A stretch of 64,000 bases of DNA from Polychytrium aggregatum (Eukaryota; Chytridiomycota; Chytridiomycetes; Polychytriales). A program made the translations under genes and the position numbers. The stretch lies in NCBI RefSeq assembly GCF_025602895.1, contig NW_026516218.1, forward strand, positions 186,001 to 250,000, written 5' to 3'. Positions 41,396 to 52,619 of the stretch are shown in pieces. Position 1 is the first letter of the stretch, and every line of letters starts with the position of its first letter. Below the pieces are notes generated by a model. The model saw only the letters and a program-made list of their open reading frames with translations. It ran no database searches and was not told where the DNA came from.

Positions 41396-44300
41396 TTAGC
41401 CCCATAGACCAAACCATCCCCACGATTTGTTGGCGTCCTCAGCCTTTCTCACTTCTTCGGCTCTTCTTGCTTGCTCGGCTTTTCTTGCTTCTTCCTCGGC
41501 CCGTCTCCTTTCTTCTGCTGCTCTGGCGGTGGCTTTAATTCTCCTTGACTCTGCCTCGAGCCTCCTCGCTTCATCGGCCATTTTGGCTTCCTCGACCCTC
41601 AGGTCATGCTCCTCACCGATTCGCACTTGATTTTCGATATACGCCATCAGAGATGGACTCTCAAAGATTTCTGCTGCGCGAACTTGATCCTCGGGATAAG
41701 GCGAGCTTCTGAAGTACAGAGCAATGATAAACTGCTTTTCGGGACTGTGGTGGTGGGAAGGCTGGTGGGGAGTTAGTTGGGAATATGTGGCGTGGAATGC
41801 GAGTAGCTATTCTTACCAAGATGACAGTGGGGTGGTAGGGAGCTTTGGCTGTCCACACAATGGACAAGTGGAGAGAAAAGTCGCATCGACCGAATGGACG
41901 GGTTAATTTGATATTTTGGTTGCCGTGGCGGATCCATTGAAGCTGGTTTTTGATTTCGGCCCATTCGGACGATGCCAGTGGAATATGGCTGTTGGGTGTC
42001 GCCACTTTGTCTGGGTACTGTGAGGAGCGAACAAAATTGCCGCTTTGCCGAATCCAGAGGATTTCGCTACCACCATATTGACAAGACAGTATCGACTTGC
42101 TATCGGGGCGGATGACCAAGTCGCTTACGATGCTTGTGTGCCCTTCGAGAATTTGACTCAGACTGCAAGTGATCGAGTCCCAAATTTTGATGTCTGACGA
42201 CAGAATGATTCCTTTCCTCTCAACAACCGCCACAAAGGTGCCATCAGGCGAGATTGCAGAGCGCAGTACCGCTCCATTGAAATCCGTGAAGGTTCTTTTG
42301 ATCGCACCAGTGTTAGCATCCAGATGTTTGATCGTACAATCCGACTCAATAATCACAATTGTGTTGTTGTCGGGAGCGATTGTAATGGCTGCAACATTCG
42401 AGTGTCCTGAAAAGGCCGCTTTCAACTTGCCAGCAGCGACGTCCCACACCTTGATTTCTCCGTCGCTTGCAACCGAAGCAAACCAGGTGATGTCTGGTGA
42501 AATGGCAACCAGGCACACATCTCCCGTGTGTCCCTCGATCGATTCCACTGGGCTGTTCCAATGGTTCTTGACACCCATCGTTATCAGGAACGGAATCTTG
42601 GTCTCGAGTAAGGATGAATAGGTCTTGTAAATCGCCGTCTGCTTTGGTGTGAATGCATAACCCGAGTTGTACACCTGAGGCGCACTCGCAATGATCGGGT
42701 CGGCAAACTCCAACACGAACTTATGTACATCCGTGACTATCTCCTTGGAAGCTTTGTCGAATGTTTGGGCGGGAGTATGCAAGACAATTTCCTCAAGCAA
42801 GCCAATCTGATTGACCAGATCCGGGATCACACCGATGAGCGAGCCGCATTCAAGCCAGTAGAACACATGGCTTGAAAGGAAGATGACCAGGGAATCCACC
42901 AAGCCGGATGGCTGGTACTGTCGCCAGGTGTATCGGTCAAGTGATTCATCCATCAGGCACCAGACATAATGGGTGATCCAGTGGGCAACGCTGTATCGCA
43001 GTGATGGTGTGATCTTGGCTGCGACCTTGTTCTCGAGGTCAGGGATATTGTCGTGAAAGTCGTAGATCTCGCAGAGATTGATCACTGGCTCGTGCGAGAG
43101 GATTTCCAGCAGGCACTGGGAGGCGAACGCCATGTGAAACTTGGGGGAGACATGGAACGGTTCGCTGCCAGACTCATCTCCGAGAAGATATGCGACGATC
43201 GACTTGTGTTTCTGGGCCTTGGCCATTGAGCTGCCTTGCTTATCGCGGCTCAGTTTGCCGGGGTCGAGAACGGGGCCAAGTTCCTTGATGCGCCGACGGA
43301 CGATTCGGATGTCGATGCCAAAGAGGTCAGCAATCATTCGGATGGTCAGAGGAGACTGCGATGTGGCAATGGCCGAGATGAACAAAGTGAGCTGCTGCTG
43401 GTGGCGGGACTGGGCATAGATATTGGTGAAGGCTCGTTGGTAGCTGGCACTATCGTTCTCGTTGGCGACGGCGAACCAGAGATCAAACTGGTCGTCATCC
43501 TCCTCGTCGGAATCGAAATCGGCATCGCCACCAAAGTTGAGCAGCTGCAGTGCGTCTGCCAGATTCTTGACGGGGACTGGCTTGGACGTGAGCACTGCAG
43601 CAGCCGGAGGTGTCCGGGGAGTCAATGGTTCGGGAAAGGACACCCTGGGAGCGGATACTTCTTGTGTTGGCTGGAACGACTCCAAGTGACGATGGGTGAC
43701 GATAATGGGTCTCTGTTCTCCGTCTTGAACGGGATGGATCTCAGCAGGCTGGCGGAGGATGGCGAGAATCTCGGGAAACTTGGGTCGCATGGCGGGATCC
43801 TGGTGCCAACAGCGCTCGATGAGGGCATGAATGCCGCTGGGGATGTCGTCGAACTGCTTGGGTCGGTTGCCTCGGAGGACTTGAGACTCAATGACCCTCT
43901 CCCTCATTGGCTGACCGTCGGCGGTGACCCAGATGGGCCTGCAGTTGTTGAGGACCTCGTACATGGTGATGCCAAAGGCATAGACATCGGTAGCCTTTGA
44001 CGATCCAACTGGATCGTCATAATCGAGCATCTCCGGAGCCATGTAGTCAAGGGTGCCGCCGGCTGGCTGGTCGCGGCGAGTGCGGTTGGCCGTGGCCGAG
44101 GTGTGCTTGGTGCGGGACATGCCAAAGTCAGTCACAACGGCACTGAATGTCCCATCCAGCAGCACGTTGAGGGACTTGAGGTCGCCGTGGACAATGTTGT
44201 TGCCGTGGAGATAGGCCATGCCAGAGGCGACTTGGTAGAGGAGCCGGACCTTCTCACTTATGGGACGAGGTTCAGGGGCGGTGGTAAAGTGGTTGTGGAG

Positions 44301-44585
44301 GGTGCCGTTGGGCATGAACGGAGAGACCATGAAGGGCTTGGTCGCGGTGTCGCAGGCACCAAGTAGTGGAAGGACATGGGGGTGACTGAGTCTGTGCCAG
44401 ATGCCAATCTCACGGCCAAAGTCGGCGAGCTCGTTCTGGTTGTAGCCTCGATAGAGCTGTTTGACGGCGACAGGGGCGTCATAGTATGAGGCAGTAAAAA
44501 CCTCACCGAACCCACCGGCTGCGAGTGGATTGGCAGACCGGTCGGTGATGGCATCAACGGGAATGTACCAGGGCCTGTCAGCCAT
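41396..44585 (-). CDS. TKL-type protein kinase fused to a NACHT-C-terminal/WD40 region with coiled-coil tail
   Basis: Two exons, 44585-41817 and 41761-41396; intron 41762-41816 has GTAAGA, branch CTAAC and CAG, and splicing keeps phase 0 into PSHHHSPEKQFIIALYF. 1,044 residues. Start 44585 (MADRPWYIPVD) is supported by a TATA-like box at 44678-44684. Kinase, residues ~15-290: GGFGEVF, VAVKQL, HGDLKSLN, TDFGMSR, YMAPEM. Residues ~420-640 (ISAIATSQSPLTIRMIADLF, RYSVAHWITHYVW, FVLEFADPIIASAPQVYNSG) match the winged-helix and linker part of fungal NACHT-WD40 STAND proteins, but no P-loop exists. WD40-like repeats at ~675-850 (GHTGDVCLVAIS, DGEIKVWDVAAGKL). Tail: Glu/Arg/Ala coiled coil ending WGWFGLWG. 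Likely an immune or allorecognition signalling kinase (inference). Confidence 0.8.
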
Positions 44586-44940
44586 TGGTGGAAGTGAGAG
44601 ACGGGATGAGGACAGATGCGGGTGAATACAGACGTGACGAGGGGACAAGTTTGAAGAGGAATGGCGGAATGGCAACCTATTTATCGCCCAGAAATGGGTC
44701 TCCAGACGGTATGTCGGTATACCCATACCGACAAGTCAGCATCAGCCATGTGATGCTGTTGTCAGGATACCGATATACCAAGGAATTCGAATCAAGCCAG
44801 ATCTCGACGCCTCGATAAACCAGTAACCGTCAGGAAGAGCTGCTGGGCGGAAATGAAGGGCTGTTTATATGGTAAGTTTGCAACTGTATTCCGCACTGGC
44901 TGACATCGGGGTGAACGCGGGAGGTGTGAGGTGCATTTGA
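44586..44940. promoter_or_regulatory. Bidirectional promoter of the kinase and TIR-NLR genes, with operator-like palindrome
   Basis: Minus-strand TATA-like ATAAATA at 44678-44684 and plus-strand TTTATAT at 44864-44870. Between them is a perfect inverted repeat, GTCGGTAT-ACCC-ATACCGAC (44713-44732), with further half-sites ACGGTAT just upstream (44706-) and ATACCGATATACC at ~44767-44779. Looks like a cluster of transcription-factor sites that could serve both genes; the factor is unknown. Confidence 0.5.
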
Positions 44941-47795
44941 TTGGAAGCACCACGGATCGGGCACACGGGTCTTGGCAAGAAATGGGAATCGCTGTTCTTC
45001 GGCCTCAGTCATCACGGGATCCCATCCCCCAACGAGTGGCTTTTCTCGATGGAAGTGCACCGCGCTTGTCGGCCCGTGCTCTGCCTTCCATCAACAAGAA
45101 TGCTCGCTGACATTCGCAGCCAACTCTACCACTGCCGCATCCACGGCCCCGACCACGACCTGTTCCTCTCATACAGAGTCGCCACCGATGCTGCCACCGT
45201 CCAGTCCCTCAAGGAGGTGCTGGTGGCTGTTGCCAAGCGTCGATATGGCCAAGACATTGCCATCTTTCACGACAAACGCTGCCTGGTCGACGCCAATGAC
45301 TGGCGAGACGGCTTTCTCGGCGCCCTCCCCACCAGCAAGGCCGTCTTCCTCCTCCTCAGCAAAGCCTCGATGGACCTGATGAAGGACAAGGCACTCTCCG
45401 GCCAAGAGGACAATGTCGTCCTCGAAATCAAGACCGCCCTCGATCTCAAGGATGCCAAACGCTCCCTGCCTGTCCTTCCCCTCGGTATCGCCACCAAAAA
45501 AACCAAGGACGGCGTCGATGTCTTCACTCCCTTCCTGCCGTACATGGTGTCCCTCCCCGACGACCCTGCCTTTGCCTCGCTCAAGCAGACCCTCGGTAGA
45601 ATTAACCAGATCCAATCCTTTGGCTTCCGTCCCGACCAGATGCACAAGCGAGTCTACCGCCTCCTCAATCTCATCCATCCAGTCCAAGTGGATGATAGCA
45701 CTCGCCAGGTCCTCGACTCACTCTTTTGTGACTCCAAGTTCCGGGTCGATCCCGTCCACCTCGACACTCTGCTCAAGCAACTCACCCTGACTGGCCGCGC
45801 TGTCATCTCCGGCATGGGTGGCATGGGCAAGTCTGTCCTCGCCATCCAGATTCTGTTCTTCATGATGGGCACCCTCGACGTCAGCAACAAGAGCGACCTC
45901 CTCGCCATCAAAGACGAGACCATCGGTGTCGCCCCGCAGTACCGCCAGGTCTTCTGGCTCAACTGCTCGACCGAGTCGACTGCCATCGATGGGTTGTGCG
46001 AAGTGTTCGATGGCGCGGTTGAACCAGAGAAAGTCAAGAAGCACGCCGCCAAGTTCCTCGCCAACACTCACGGCTATCTCCTGGTGCTCGACAATGTCGA
46101 TGACATCAACGTGGTCGATTCTGTGTTTGAGCACTCCAAGTCGGTCGGGTTCAGCGGCGATGTGGTGGTGACGACCCGGCTGGCCTCGCTGCCTCCTGGT
46201 GCATTCGCCAGTGCACTCAAAGCCAAGATCCCTGGCTACAAACATGACCCACTCCGTCTCGTCAACTGGGACGACTCCACCACACTCGACTACATCATGT
46301 CGTCGTCGCCAATGATTGTCCAGAGACTTGTGTCGGACGAAGCCAAGAAGTCCCTCGACAGCATCGTGGCCAAGATCAGTGGATATCCACTCGTCATCCA
46401 GACATTCATGACGTTCTACGAGAACAACGAGGTGCCGCTGTCCGATATCGAGCGGCTGTTCTCCAAGGTCCTCGAGGAGCAGGATGGCGAGGACGACACG
46501 CGATCGTCGCTCAAGGTGATTGTGGATCTATCGCTGGACTCGCTGATGAAGCGAGGGAATGAAGGTATCGAGGCAGCCAGGCTGTTCGGTGCAGTCAGTC
46601 TGGTGGCGCCGGCCAACATCCAGTTCGAGTTGATCAATGAGATTGCAGAGCAGTTGGAGCTCAAGACCGAGGGTGAGTTGCGAGTGGATCGGAGTGCAAT
46701 TGATGTCAGTGCATGGAACTGATCAGTCGCCTGTCCACAGTGGCCGATCTGATCAAGATGGTGGTCCAGAGTGGTCTCCTCCGAAGTGGAGCCGAGGGAC
46801 AGTACTCGACACACTCGCTCACCCAGCAAGTGGCTCGGGAGTATGTCCAGGCACACGATGAACTGAATGTCGAAGGAATCGAAGATGCAACTGGTGAAAC
46901 ACTGCTCGCGTTGACTGAGTCGCTGTTGGTTGATGCTTATCCGTTTACGGAGCATCTCGAAGCGTTCGCATCTGTGGTGGCAGAGAAAGGCTATACCAAG
47001 GACGTCCACCAAGAAACCGAATATCGCATTGCCCGGATGGCCGATAGCCGTGGTTATTACATTCGCGCCAAGGAACTGTATGAACAACATCTTGTCAAGT
47101 GTATTGCGTTTTACGGTACACAAGATCACCCCAATGTCGCCACCACGATCAATTGCCTCGGTGACGTCGCCTCCTCCCAAGGCAGCTACGAGGTCGCCCT
47201 CAAGCACTACCAGGAGACACTCGATATCTATACCGAGATATATGGCACACGAGAGCACCCCTCAGTCGCCACAACGATCCACTGTATGGGCAATGTCGCC
47301 GACTCCCAAGGCAATTACGAACTGGCCGAAGCTCTCTACCTCGAGGCATTGAATATCTTTGTCGAGACCTTCAATACTCGACAGCATGAACAGGTTGCTT
47401 GGACCCTCGATGCTCACGGCAAGCTCAAGTATCTCCAAGGCCATCTTTCCGAGGCGCAGATCATGCTCCAGGAAGCCTTGGACATTCTCATATCTGTCTA
47501 CAAAACACAAAGGCATCCTGAGATCGCAGCGACACTGAAAACCCTGGGTGACGTGTCCAATGCTCAAGGGGAATATGCAAGTGCACTCAACTTGTACCAG
47601 GAGGCTCTGGACATTTGGAGCCAGACCATCAAGAATCCCGAGCACAAAGATATCAAGGAAGTTACATTCAGCATAGCTGATACTGACAACAAGATTCGCC
47701 AACAATCTCATATTGTCACATCATCGTATCAGGATTTCTCTCACATGAAGGGGACTGCACATAGTCGAAGTAATCAGGACTGCCTCATTATGTAG
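44941..47795 (+). CDS. TIR - NB-ARC - TPR (NLR/STAND) receptor
   Basis: Two exons, 44941-46672 and 46741-47795. The intron 46673-46740 (68 nt, GTGAGT...ACTGAT...ACAG) joins LELKTE to VADLIKMVVQ in frame; without splicing it would look like a frameshift. Up to 928 residues; Met at 45052 or 45103 are alternative starts. TIR ~70-210: HDLFLSYR, IAIFHDKRCLVDANDW, AVFLLLSKASM, VVLEIKTAL (Glu at the position of the NADase Glu). NB-ARC ~260-570: P-loop GMGGMGKS at ~291-298, Walker B LLVLDNVDD ~381, VVVTTRL, GYPLVIQ, and THSLTQQVAREYV in place of MHD. C-terminal kinesin-light-chain-type TPRs (HPNVATTINCLGDVASSQ and relatives, four repeats). Predicted cytosolic pattern-recognition or incompatibility receptor; activity is inference. 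Confidence 0.85.
46673..46740 (+). other. Intron of the TIR-NB-ARC-TPR gene
   Basis: Starts GTGAGT and ends CCACAG; phase 1, so the split codon becomes GTG (Val). Restores one continuous NB-ARC-TPR frame. Confidence 0.85.
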
Positions 47796-47845
47796 AAGCA
47801 TGCTCATTCTCTCAAGACCCTTTCCCACTTGTGCAAAACGGATGT

Positions 47846-48250
47846 TCCAGAATCAAAGCAGAGGGGGCACTGTACCTTACTCTGGTATCAGAGGCTTGAA
47901 GCCTGCTGAACTTCCGTAGACGGGAGTGGGCATGCAGCTGTGAGAATGTTTCTCGTCCCGGTTGGCAATCGTTTTGATTTGGTTGGTTTGAGAAGCAGAA
48001 TCTTGGAAATACTCAGTTAATTTCCTGTGGCGATGATTAACTGGCGTTCATGTTGCGATTCGAGAGTCCCCCGAATGCATTCGGCCCTCTGAACAGCTGT
48101 ATATTCTTGATGTCCATGGAAATCGGGATCCCTCGGATTCTCGTCCCCTTGGACACACTATTTGGTCATGGCGTGTTCAGGACCCGGAATAACAACGGCA
48201 ATTCTGACCTCGAGCAGAGAGTGTTCCGTTTCGCTTCGGAGGTGTTGCGA
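47846..48250 (+). repeat. Diverged dispersed repeat, copy A
   Basis: Shares colinear blocks with 52620-52985: GCTGAACTT, GGTTGGCAATC, ATGTTGGTTTG-like GGTTGGTTTGAGAAGCA, TGTGGCGA-GAT-AACTGGCGT, TTTGGTCATGGC and GTGTTCCGTTTC, in the same order, orientation and approximate spacing. No open frame is shared; a decayed non-coding mobile element is likely. Lies just after the NLR stop. Confidence 0.7.
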
Positions 48251-48402
48251 GTATGAAATCGCGATTGGTTATTCCGTTGTTACATTTGGCCCTCCCGCCA
48301 ATTGAGCAGCTTTCATCACCCGTGGGCTTCATGCAGAGATCCATCACCATGCAGCCCCAATACTCATTCAAACGCCCCCTGACATTGTCGTAAATGCGCT
48401 GG

Positions 48403-48632
48403 ATCCAAGACCAGCTGCCGGACAGTATAGAATCGCGACGTCAATGCGGCGCGCAACATGATCACAGTGCGCAGGTCGATTGTGGAGACCGGAGAGCGAC
48501 CGGTGGTCTTCATTCGGAGACTGCCAAAGTGATCTGTTCTATTTCTTATAGCTTTGCTTGACGCCAGCACATTACATACTACGCCGGCAGATGGGTTGTG
48601 GGCAGGTGTCCCATTCCCCCCTGAATACAGTG
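48403..48632 (+). pseudogene. Solo end of the Fanzor transposon (truncated Fanzor relic)
   Basis: Reverse-oriented partial copy of 2432-2658. It codes the last residues of Fanzor, including NRDVNAARNM around the RuvC-III Asp, but the Trp779 codon TGG is TAG, and nothing upstream of the zinc ribbon remains. The 3' noncoding part and the inverted end (48607-48632) are retained, followed by TA at 48633-48634. Most differences are C/T and G/A transitions. No transposase or 5' end is present in this copy. Confidence 0.88.
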
Positions 48633-48908
48633 TACCGAGCTGGCCAACACAACCATGCAGATGGCACTCTCGCATCCCGCAATGAAGGCATCCCTGACGT
48701 GTTGCTTTGGGAGGATTGGCTGGGCCAGCAGACATGCTTTGTATATCATCATTCCAGTCGATGAGGTGGTAATGAATGTCACGCCCCAGTCGAGTGCAGC
48801 GGCGACTTTTCTCTGACCCGATCGCATATCCAGGCATCGGCCACCGTGTCTGGAATCGCATCTGCCGTTGCATTTGCCGCCGTATCTGCCGCTGCATCCG
48901 CACTGTCC

Positions 48909-49894
48909 ATGTCACATCCCTTTCTGGCCCTTGATCTCTCTCCGCCGATCGTGCGCTCGGAGCGAAGCTCCTCCGAATCACGGAACCGGCCTCCAAGCAC
49001 TTATGCTGTCGACCCCAGCGGCAGCGACGACGAGCAGTCCTGTCGGCTGAGCTCTCCATCTTGCCTACATCCTGCTCCAACCTCGGCCGGGGTTTCGCCC
49101 ATCGCTCGCCATCGGCAAGATGCGCATGTCTACCACGATCTTCTGACCAAGATCCACACCGCCCTCGGTCCTTCGATCCCAAGTCCAGCAGCACCCACAT
49201 CCCACAGCAACTGGCAAGTGTCAGATGGGCTCGCAGCGACACCGCATCCTTCAAGCCTGTCAGCCGGGCAGCACAGTCCTGATGGCTCGAGCAGCAGCAT
49301 CAAAATTGATTTGGAGGCAGCCGCCCCGTCGTTGCCGTCATCCCGTTCGGCTATAGCTTCGCTGCTTGAAACGATCAAACAGGCGATCGAAAACGACCCT
49401 CCTCCAGTGCTTCCGTCGAATGCCCCCGACCCTCAGCCCCGCCTTGCAGCCAAGCCTCCACGCTCTTCGACCCTGAGCCAGCCGCCTGCTGCTCCAGCAA
49501 GGCAGCGGCCTCCGCTTGGGCCCTCGAACCAGCCTGGCCTCCAGGCGGCCACCCCGCCTGTGTCCATGCCAAGGGAGATCGACAGCCTATTCTTATCGCA
49601 TCTGCAAGCCACAGGGCCTCGAATAGCGATGCCTCGAATCGAGTACGAGTCGTTTGTCTCTGAAGCCACCGAGGACACCCTAACTGAGGTAAGTGCTCCG
49701 GCTGTGGGGCTGTGGGGGCTGGAGGGACGGCGCTGGTTGGGAGGAGGCGGATCTCGGTGCTGTCGCGATGATCCGAAGCATGGCGGCTATTCGACGCGGC
49801 CATCAAATACCAACAGCCCTGTTCGATTGATCCCGGCCGCGGCCGCCTGCAGCGGAGGCTCGAGGCCATCCTGCGCAGATACTCGGGCAAGTAG
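48909..49894 (+). CDS. Ser/Pro-rich hypothetical protein
   Basis: Open frame from ATG 48909 (MSHPFLALDLSPPIVRS) to a strong GTAAGT donor at 49690. Mostly disordered, with short helical, possibly functional segments: HVYHDLLTKIHTALG, SAIASLLETIKQAIE and REIDSLFLSHLQATGPRIAM. A second exon giving RRLEAILRRYSGK (stop 49892-49894) fits phase 0 after the CTGCAG near 49853, but another acceptor is possible. No domain recognised. An expressed gene is plausible because of the consistent helices and splice donor. Confidence 0.45.
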
Positions 49895-50971
49895 GACCAT
49901 ATCCCCACCGTCGTCGCCACCGTCGTCGCCGTCGCCGTCGCCGCACGTTGCGTCGATGGTGGAGGATTCAGCCCGATGGCACCAGCAGGCGTGTGCCTGG
50001 TCGTGACTGGTTGCTTGGCCAAGGTCCTGCCGCTGCTGCCGAGACAGCGACTCTCGCAGCTCACGCAACCTGAACATGCTGTTCCCGGACCAAATGAGGT
50101 GGGGGCCACCGGATCACAATAGCGGCCGCTGCACTCCCGGCCGACTCCCACGAGATCCCAAGACAGCCTGAATCGGCATCATCCGTTCCGCCATGTGACC
50201 GGTCTCATGCACCATGGAGCTGGAGTCGGGGGTGTTGGCTGTGGAAGGCGGCTGCTGTCCTCTTGGTCGCTCTTGCCGAGAACAAACAATCCAACGAGCC
50301 CCAGCCAGGCAATGCTCACATCGTCTGCAGCCAGCGTCCGAGCCCGGAGCGATGGAGAATCGCGGGCCGCGATGCCGACAACAACCCTGGCCGTTGGGGT
50401 TATGGCCGGTGGCGCCATGCCCATGCGAGTGCTGCTCTGTTGCGAATGGTGTCAGGATCAAACAGCGCGACGGCTGCACTTGACTGCCGGGCTATGCGCT
50501 GGTGCATTGCCGTAATATCGCCGGGCATGCTCAGGCGATCACATTCTTTCTCTGGGTGTCCAGGACAGCACTCTCGTCCGCAACCCTCCCTCGGCTCGGC
50601 TCCTCCCCTTCCTCCCCCCCCCGCCACATATATCGCCGACTGCCGGCCCCGCCAGGGATGCGGGACTCGAACAGAACCGCCTTCCGCCAACGCTTGCACC
50701 CTATTGAGGGTGTCCATTCCGACGAAAAAGGCGGGAAAGCCCACCGACGCTCGCCTTGCCTCGGTCGACATCCGACTGCCGACCCTGGCCCAGGAGTAAT
50801 CCGCCGCCTCATTCTCGGACCATCCGACACCAATCCCTCTGTCGACCGCCGACCTTTCCAGGCACCTTTTGGTCTGCCCTCTCAAGCCGGCCGCTGCAAG
50901 CAAAAGGCGACTCGTTCGTCTACCGTCCGTCCATTCATCTGCTGTCCATCATCCATTTGGCGCTCGCACTC
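49895..50971. other. ~1.1 kb spacer
   Basis: Has a short GTCGCC tandem stretch (49908-49942), a C-run near 50615 and CATATATC at ~50625 upstream of the F-box gene. Open frames here are low-complexity and unconvincing. Confidence 0.4.
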
Positions 50972-52102
50972 ATGTCGAATCTCATATGCTCGAATGACAT
51001 CTTCAGCACGCTCCCTTTGGAAATCCTGATACGGATCCTCAAGTGCCTATCCACAATCCATTCGCATCTCATTTTTTCGTCGCTCTGTCGCCGGTCGCGG
51101 CATCTGCTGCTGATGCCCGAGTTCCAGCGATCCTTTGCCGAGTTCGTGTATCAGTCCGGGCGGCCGCCAAAGCCCGATCCCATCTACGGCCACCTCGTCT
51201 TCAACCACAATCCATATGCCTTTAGCGACTTGCCGGCGATGAGGAAGCTGTTCCTCAGGAGCCCGGTGAGCTACTTTGCGCAGGTGGGCCATCCCATGAT
51301 CGTCAAAGCCCTGGTCCAGGACGGCCGCTTCGACGTCAACCATGAGAACGGCAATCCGATCTGCCTCGCTGCACGGTACGGCCGCCTCGACACCCTCCGC
51401 ATCCTCGTCGGCTACGGCGCCGATATCCATGCCCAAGATGACTATCCGCTGAAGATGGCGGCTTGGTACGGCCACTTTGCCGTCGTCTCGTTCCTGCTGC
51501 AGAAGGGCGCCAACGTCCATGCCGGGCGCGACCACTCCCTGGCCATGGCGAGCTGCAACGGGCACATTGATATTGTCCGGCTCCTGCTCAAGCACGGCGC
51601 CGATGCCCATGCAGACCGGAGCTTTGCCTTGCGCCTGGCCGTCTCGACATTTCACTTTGACATTGCAAAGATCTTGCTCGAGGCCGGAGCCGACGCCCAC
51701 GTCGGCAACGATTTGGCCATGCGCATGGCCACGATGAAGCGGGACTATGACATGATCAACTACCTGGTCAACTTTGAGAGGCGCAACTCAAAGCAGACCA
51801 ACGACAATGCGCTCTCAGTCGCCACCTTTTCGATCGCTACGACCAGCGCTTTGGTTCACACAGCTCCTCTGGCGCCAGCCTCCCCGACAACTCCCACAAC
51901 TCCCACAGCTCACATTATGCCAGGCTCTCCCATCACCCCAGTCTCGCCCACCTCGCCTGCCGTCTCATTCGCATCAACCGCGCTGGCCAGCGCCTCCACA
52001 AGCACTCGATCGAAAACCGCCACGCGGCGGTCTTCGTTCAGCTGGGCCATGGCCCTCTTTGAGCCTCCGCGGCCCCAAGGAAATCCGTCAAAATCGCAAT
52101 AA
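50972..52102 (+). CDS. F-box/ankyrin-repeat protein
   Basis: Single exon, 376 residues, start ATG 50972 (MSNLICSNDIFSTLPLEIL). F-box-like N-terminus (LPLEILIRILKCLSTIHSHL). Ankyrin repeats ~110-270: NGNPICLAARYGRLDTLRIL, KMAAWYGHFAVVSFLLQKGA, AMASCNGHIDIVRLLLKHGA, FHFDIAKILLEAGADAH. The tail from ~285 is Thr/Pro-rich (PTTPTTPTAH). Such proteins are often SCF-ligase substrate adaptors and occur in large families in early-branching fungi; the partner is unknown. Confidence 0.8.
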   Translation: MSNLICSNDIFSTLPLEILIRILKCLSTIHSHLIFSSLCRRSRHLLLMPEFQRSFAEFVYQSGRPPKPDPIYGHLVFNHNPYAFSDLPAMRKLFLRSPVSYFAQVGHPMIVKALVQDGRFDVNHENGNPICLAARYGRLDTLRILVGYGADIHAQDDYPLKMAAWYGHFAVVSFLLQKGANVHAGRDHSLAMASCNGHIDIVRLLLKHGADAHADRSFALRLAVSTFHFDIAKILLEAGADAHVGNDLAMRMATMKRDYDMINYLVNFERRNSKQTNDNALSVATFSIATTSALVHTAPLAPASPTTPTTPTAHIMPGSPITPVSPTSPAVSFASTALASASTSTRSKTATRRSSFSWAMALFEPPRPQGNPSKSQ

Positions 52103-52340
52103 GGTCGAAGCGTCTCTGCCCCCATGATGAGCTGGACGACAGCGGAGGAGCTCCTACGACCTTGTCAGCAGCCCAATGCGACGATGCGGATCGGCGGTGT
52201 TTGGTGCAAGTGGCGATCGTCTTCCTGGTGTCCATCTCGGAACCTGGCAAGAGGAAAGCGCCCGAGGCCGTGGGTATGACGATATCCATGACGATATCCG
52301 TGACGATGTCCACGACGATGTCTCTGCCCAGGTCCATGTT

Positions 52341-52400
52341 AATCGTCTCTGTATCCCCAGCGCCCATGTTGAATCGTCTCTGTATCCCCAGCGCCCATGT
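52341..52400. repeat. Direct repeat of 29 bp, two copies
   Basis: AATCGTCTCTGTATCCCCAG plus CGCCCATGT occurs at 52341-52369 and 52372-52400. Just before it, GACGATGTCC/GACGATATCC short tandem motifs run from ~52285. Confidence 0.85.
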
Positions 52401-52619
52401 ACACATCCATGTTTTGCCCCTTCCCCACCTGCCTCTTTGCAGAACTGTACTATATTTGCACCATCACCTGTGTGTCCTCGCCAAAAGCACCTGTTTCTGG
52501 ACACTGGTTCGTTCCGCTTCATCAATACTCGACGATTCAGCCAGGGTTAATGACGTCCGCCTCGATATCACGCACCGGCTCTCCACACAGGCCCTTGTCC
52601 TTCTGCATCTTGGCCGATA

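Noticed and set aside
41661-41816. Kinase gene ending at 41661 in its first open frame
   Set aside because: The last ~50 residues are intron read-through; splicing 41762-41816 in phase 0 leads into a sensible coiled-coil tail.
46640-46760. Frameshift splitting the NLR into two genes
   Set aside because: A 68-nt intron with GTGAGT, a branch site and ACAG restores one frame at exactly the homologous place.
48364-49254. 296-codon minus-strand ORF
   Set aside because: It crosses the Fanzor relic in antisense and resembles the antisense of the 2.5-kb region only for that reason.
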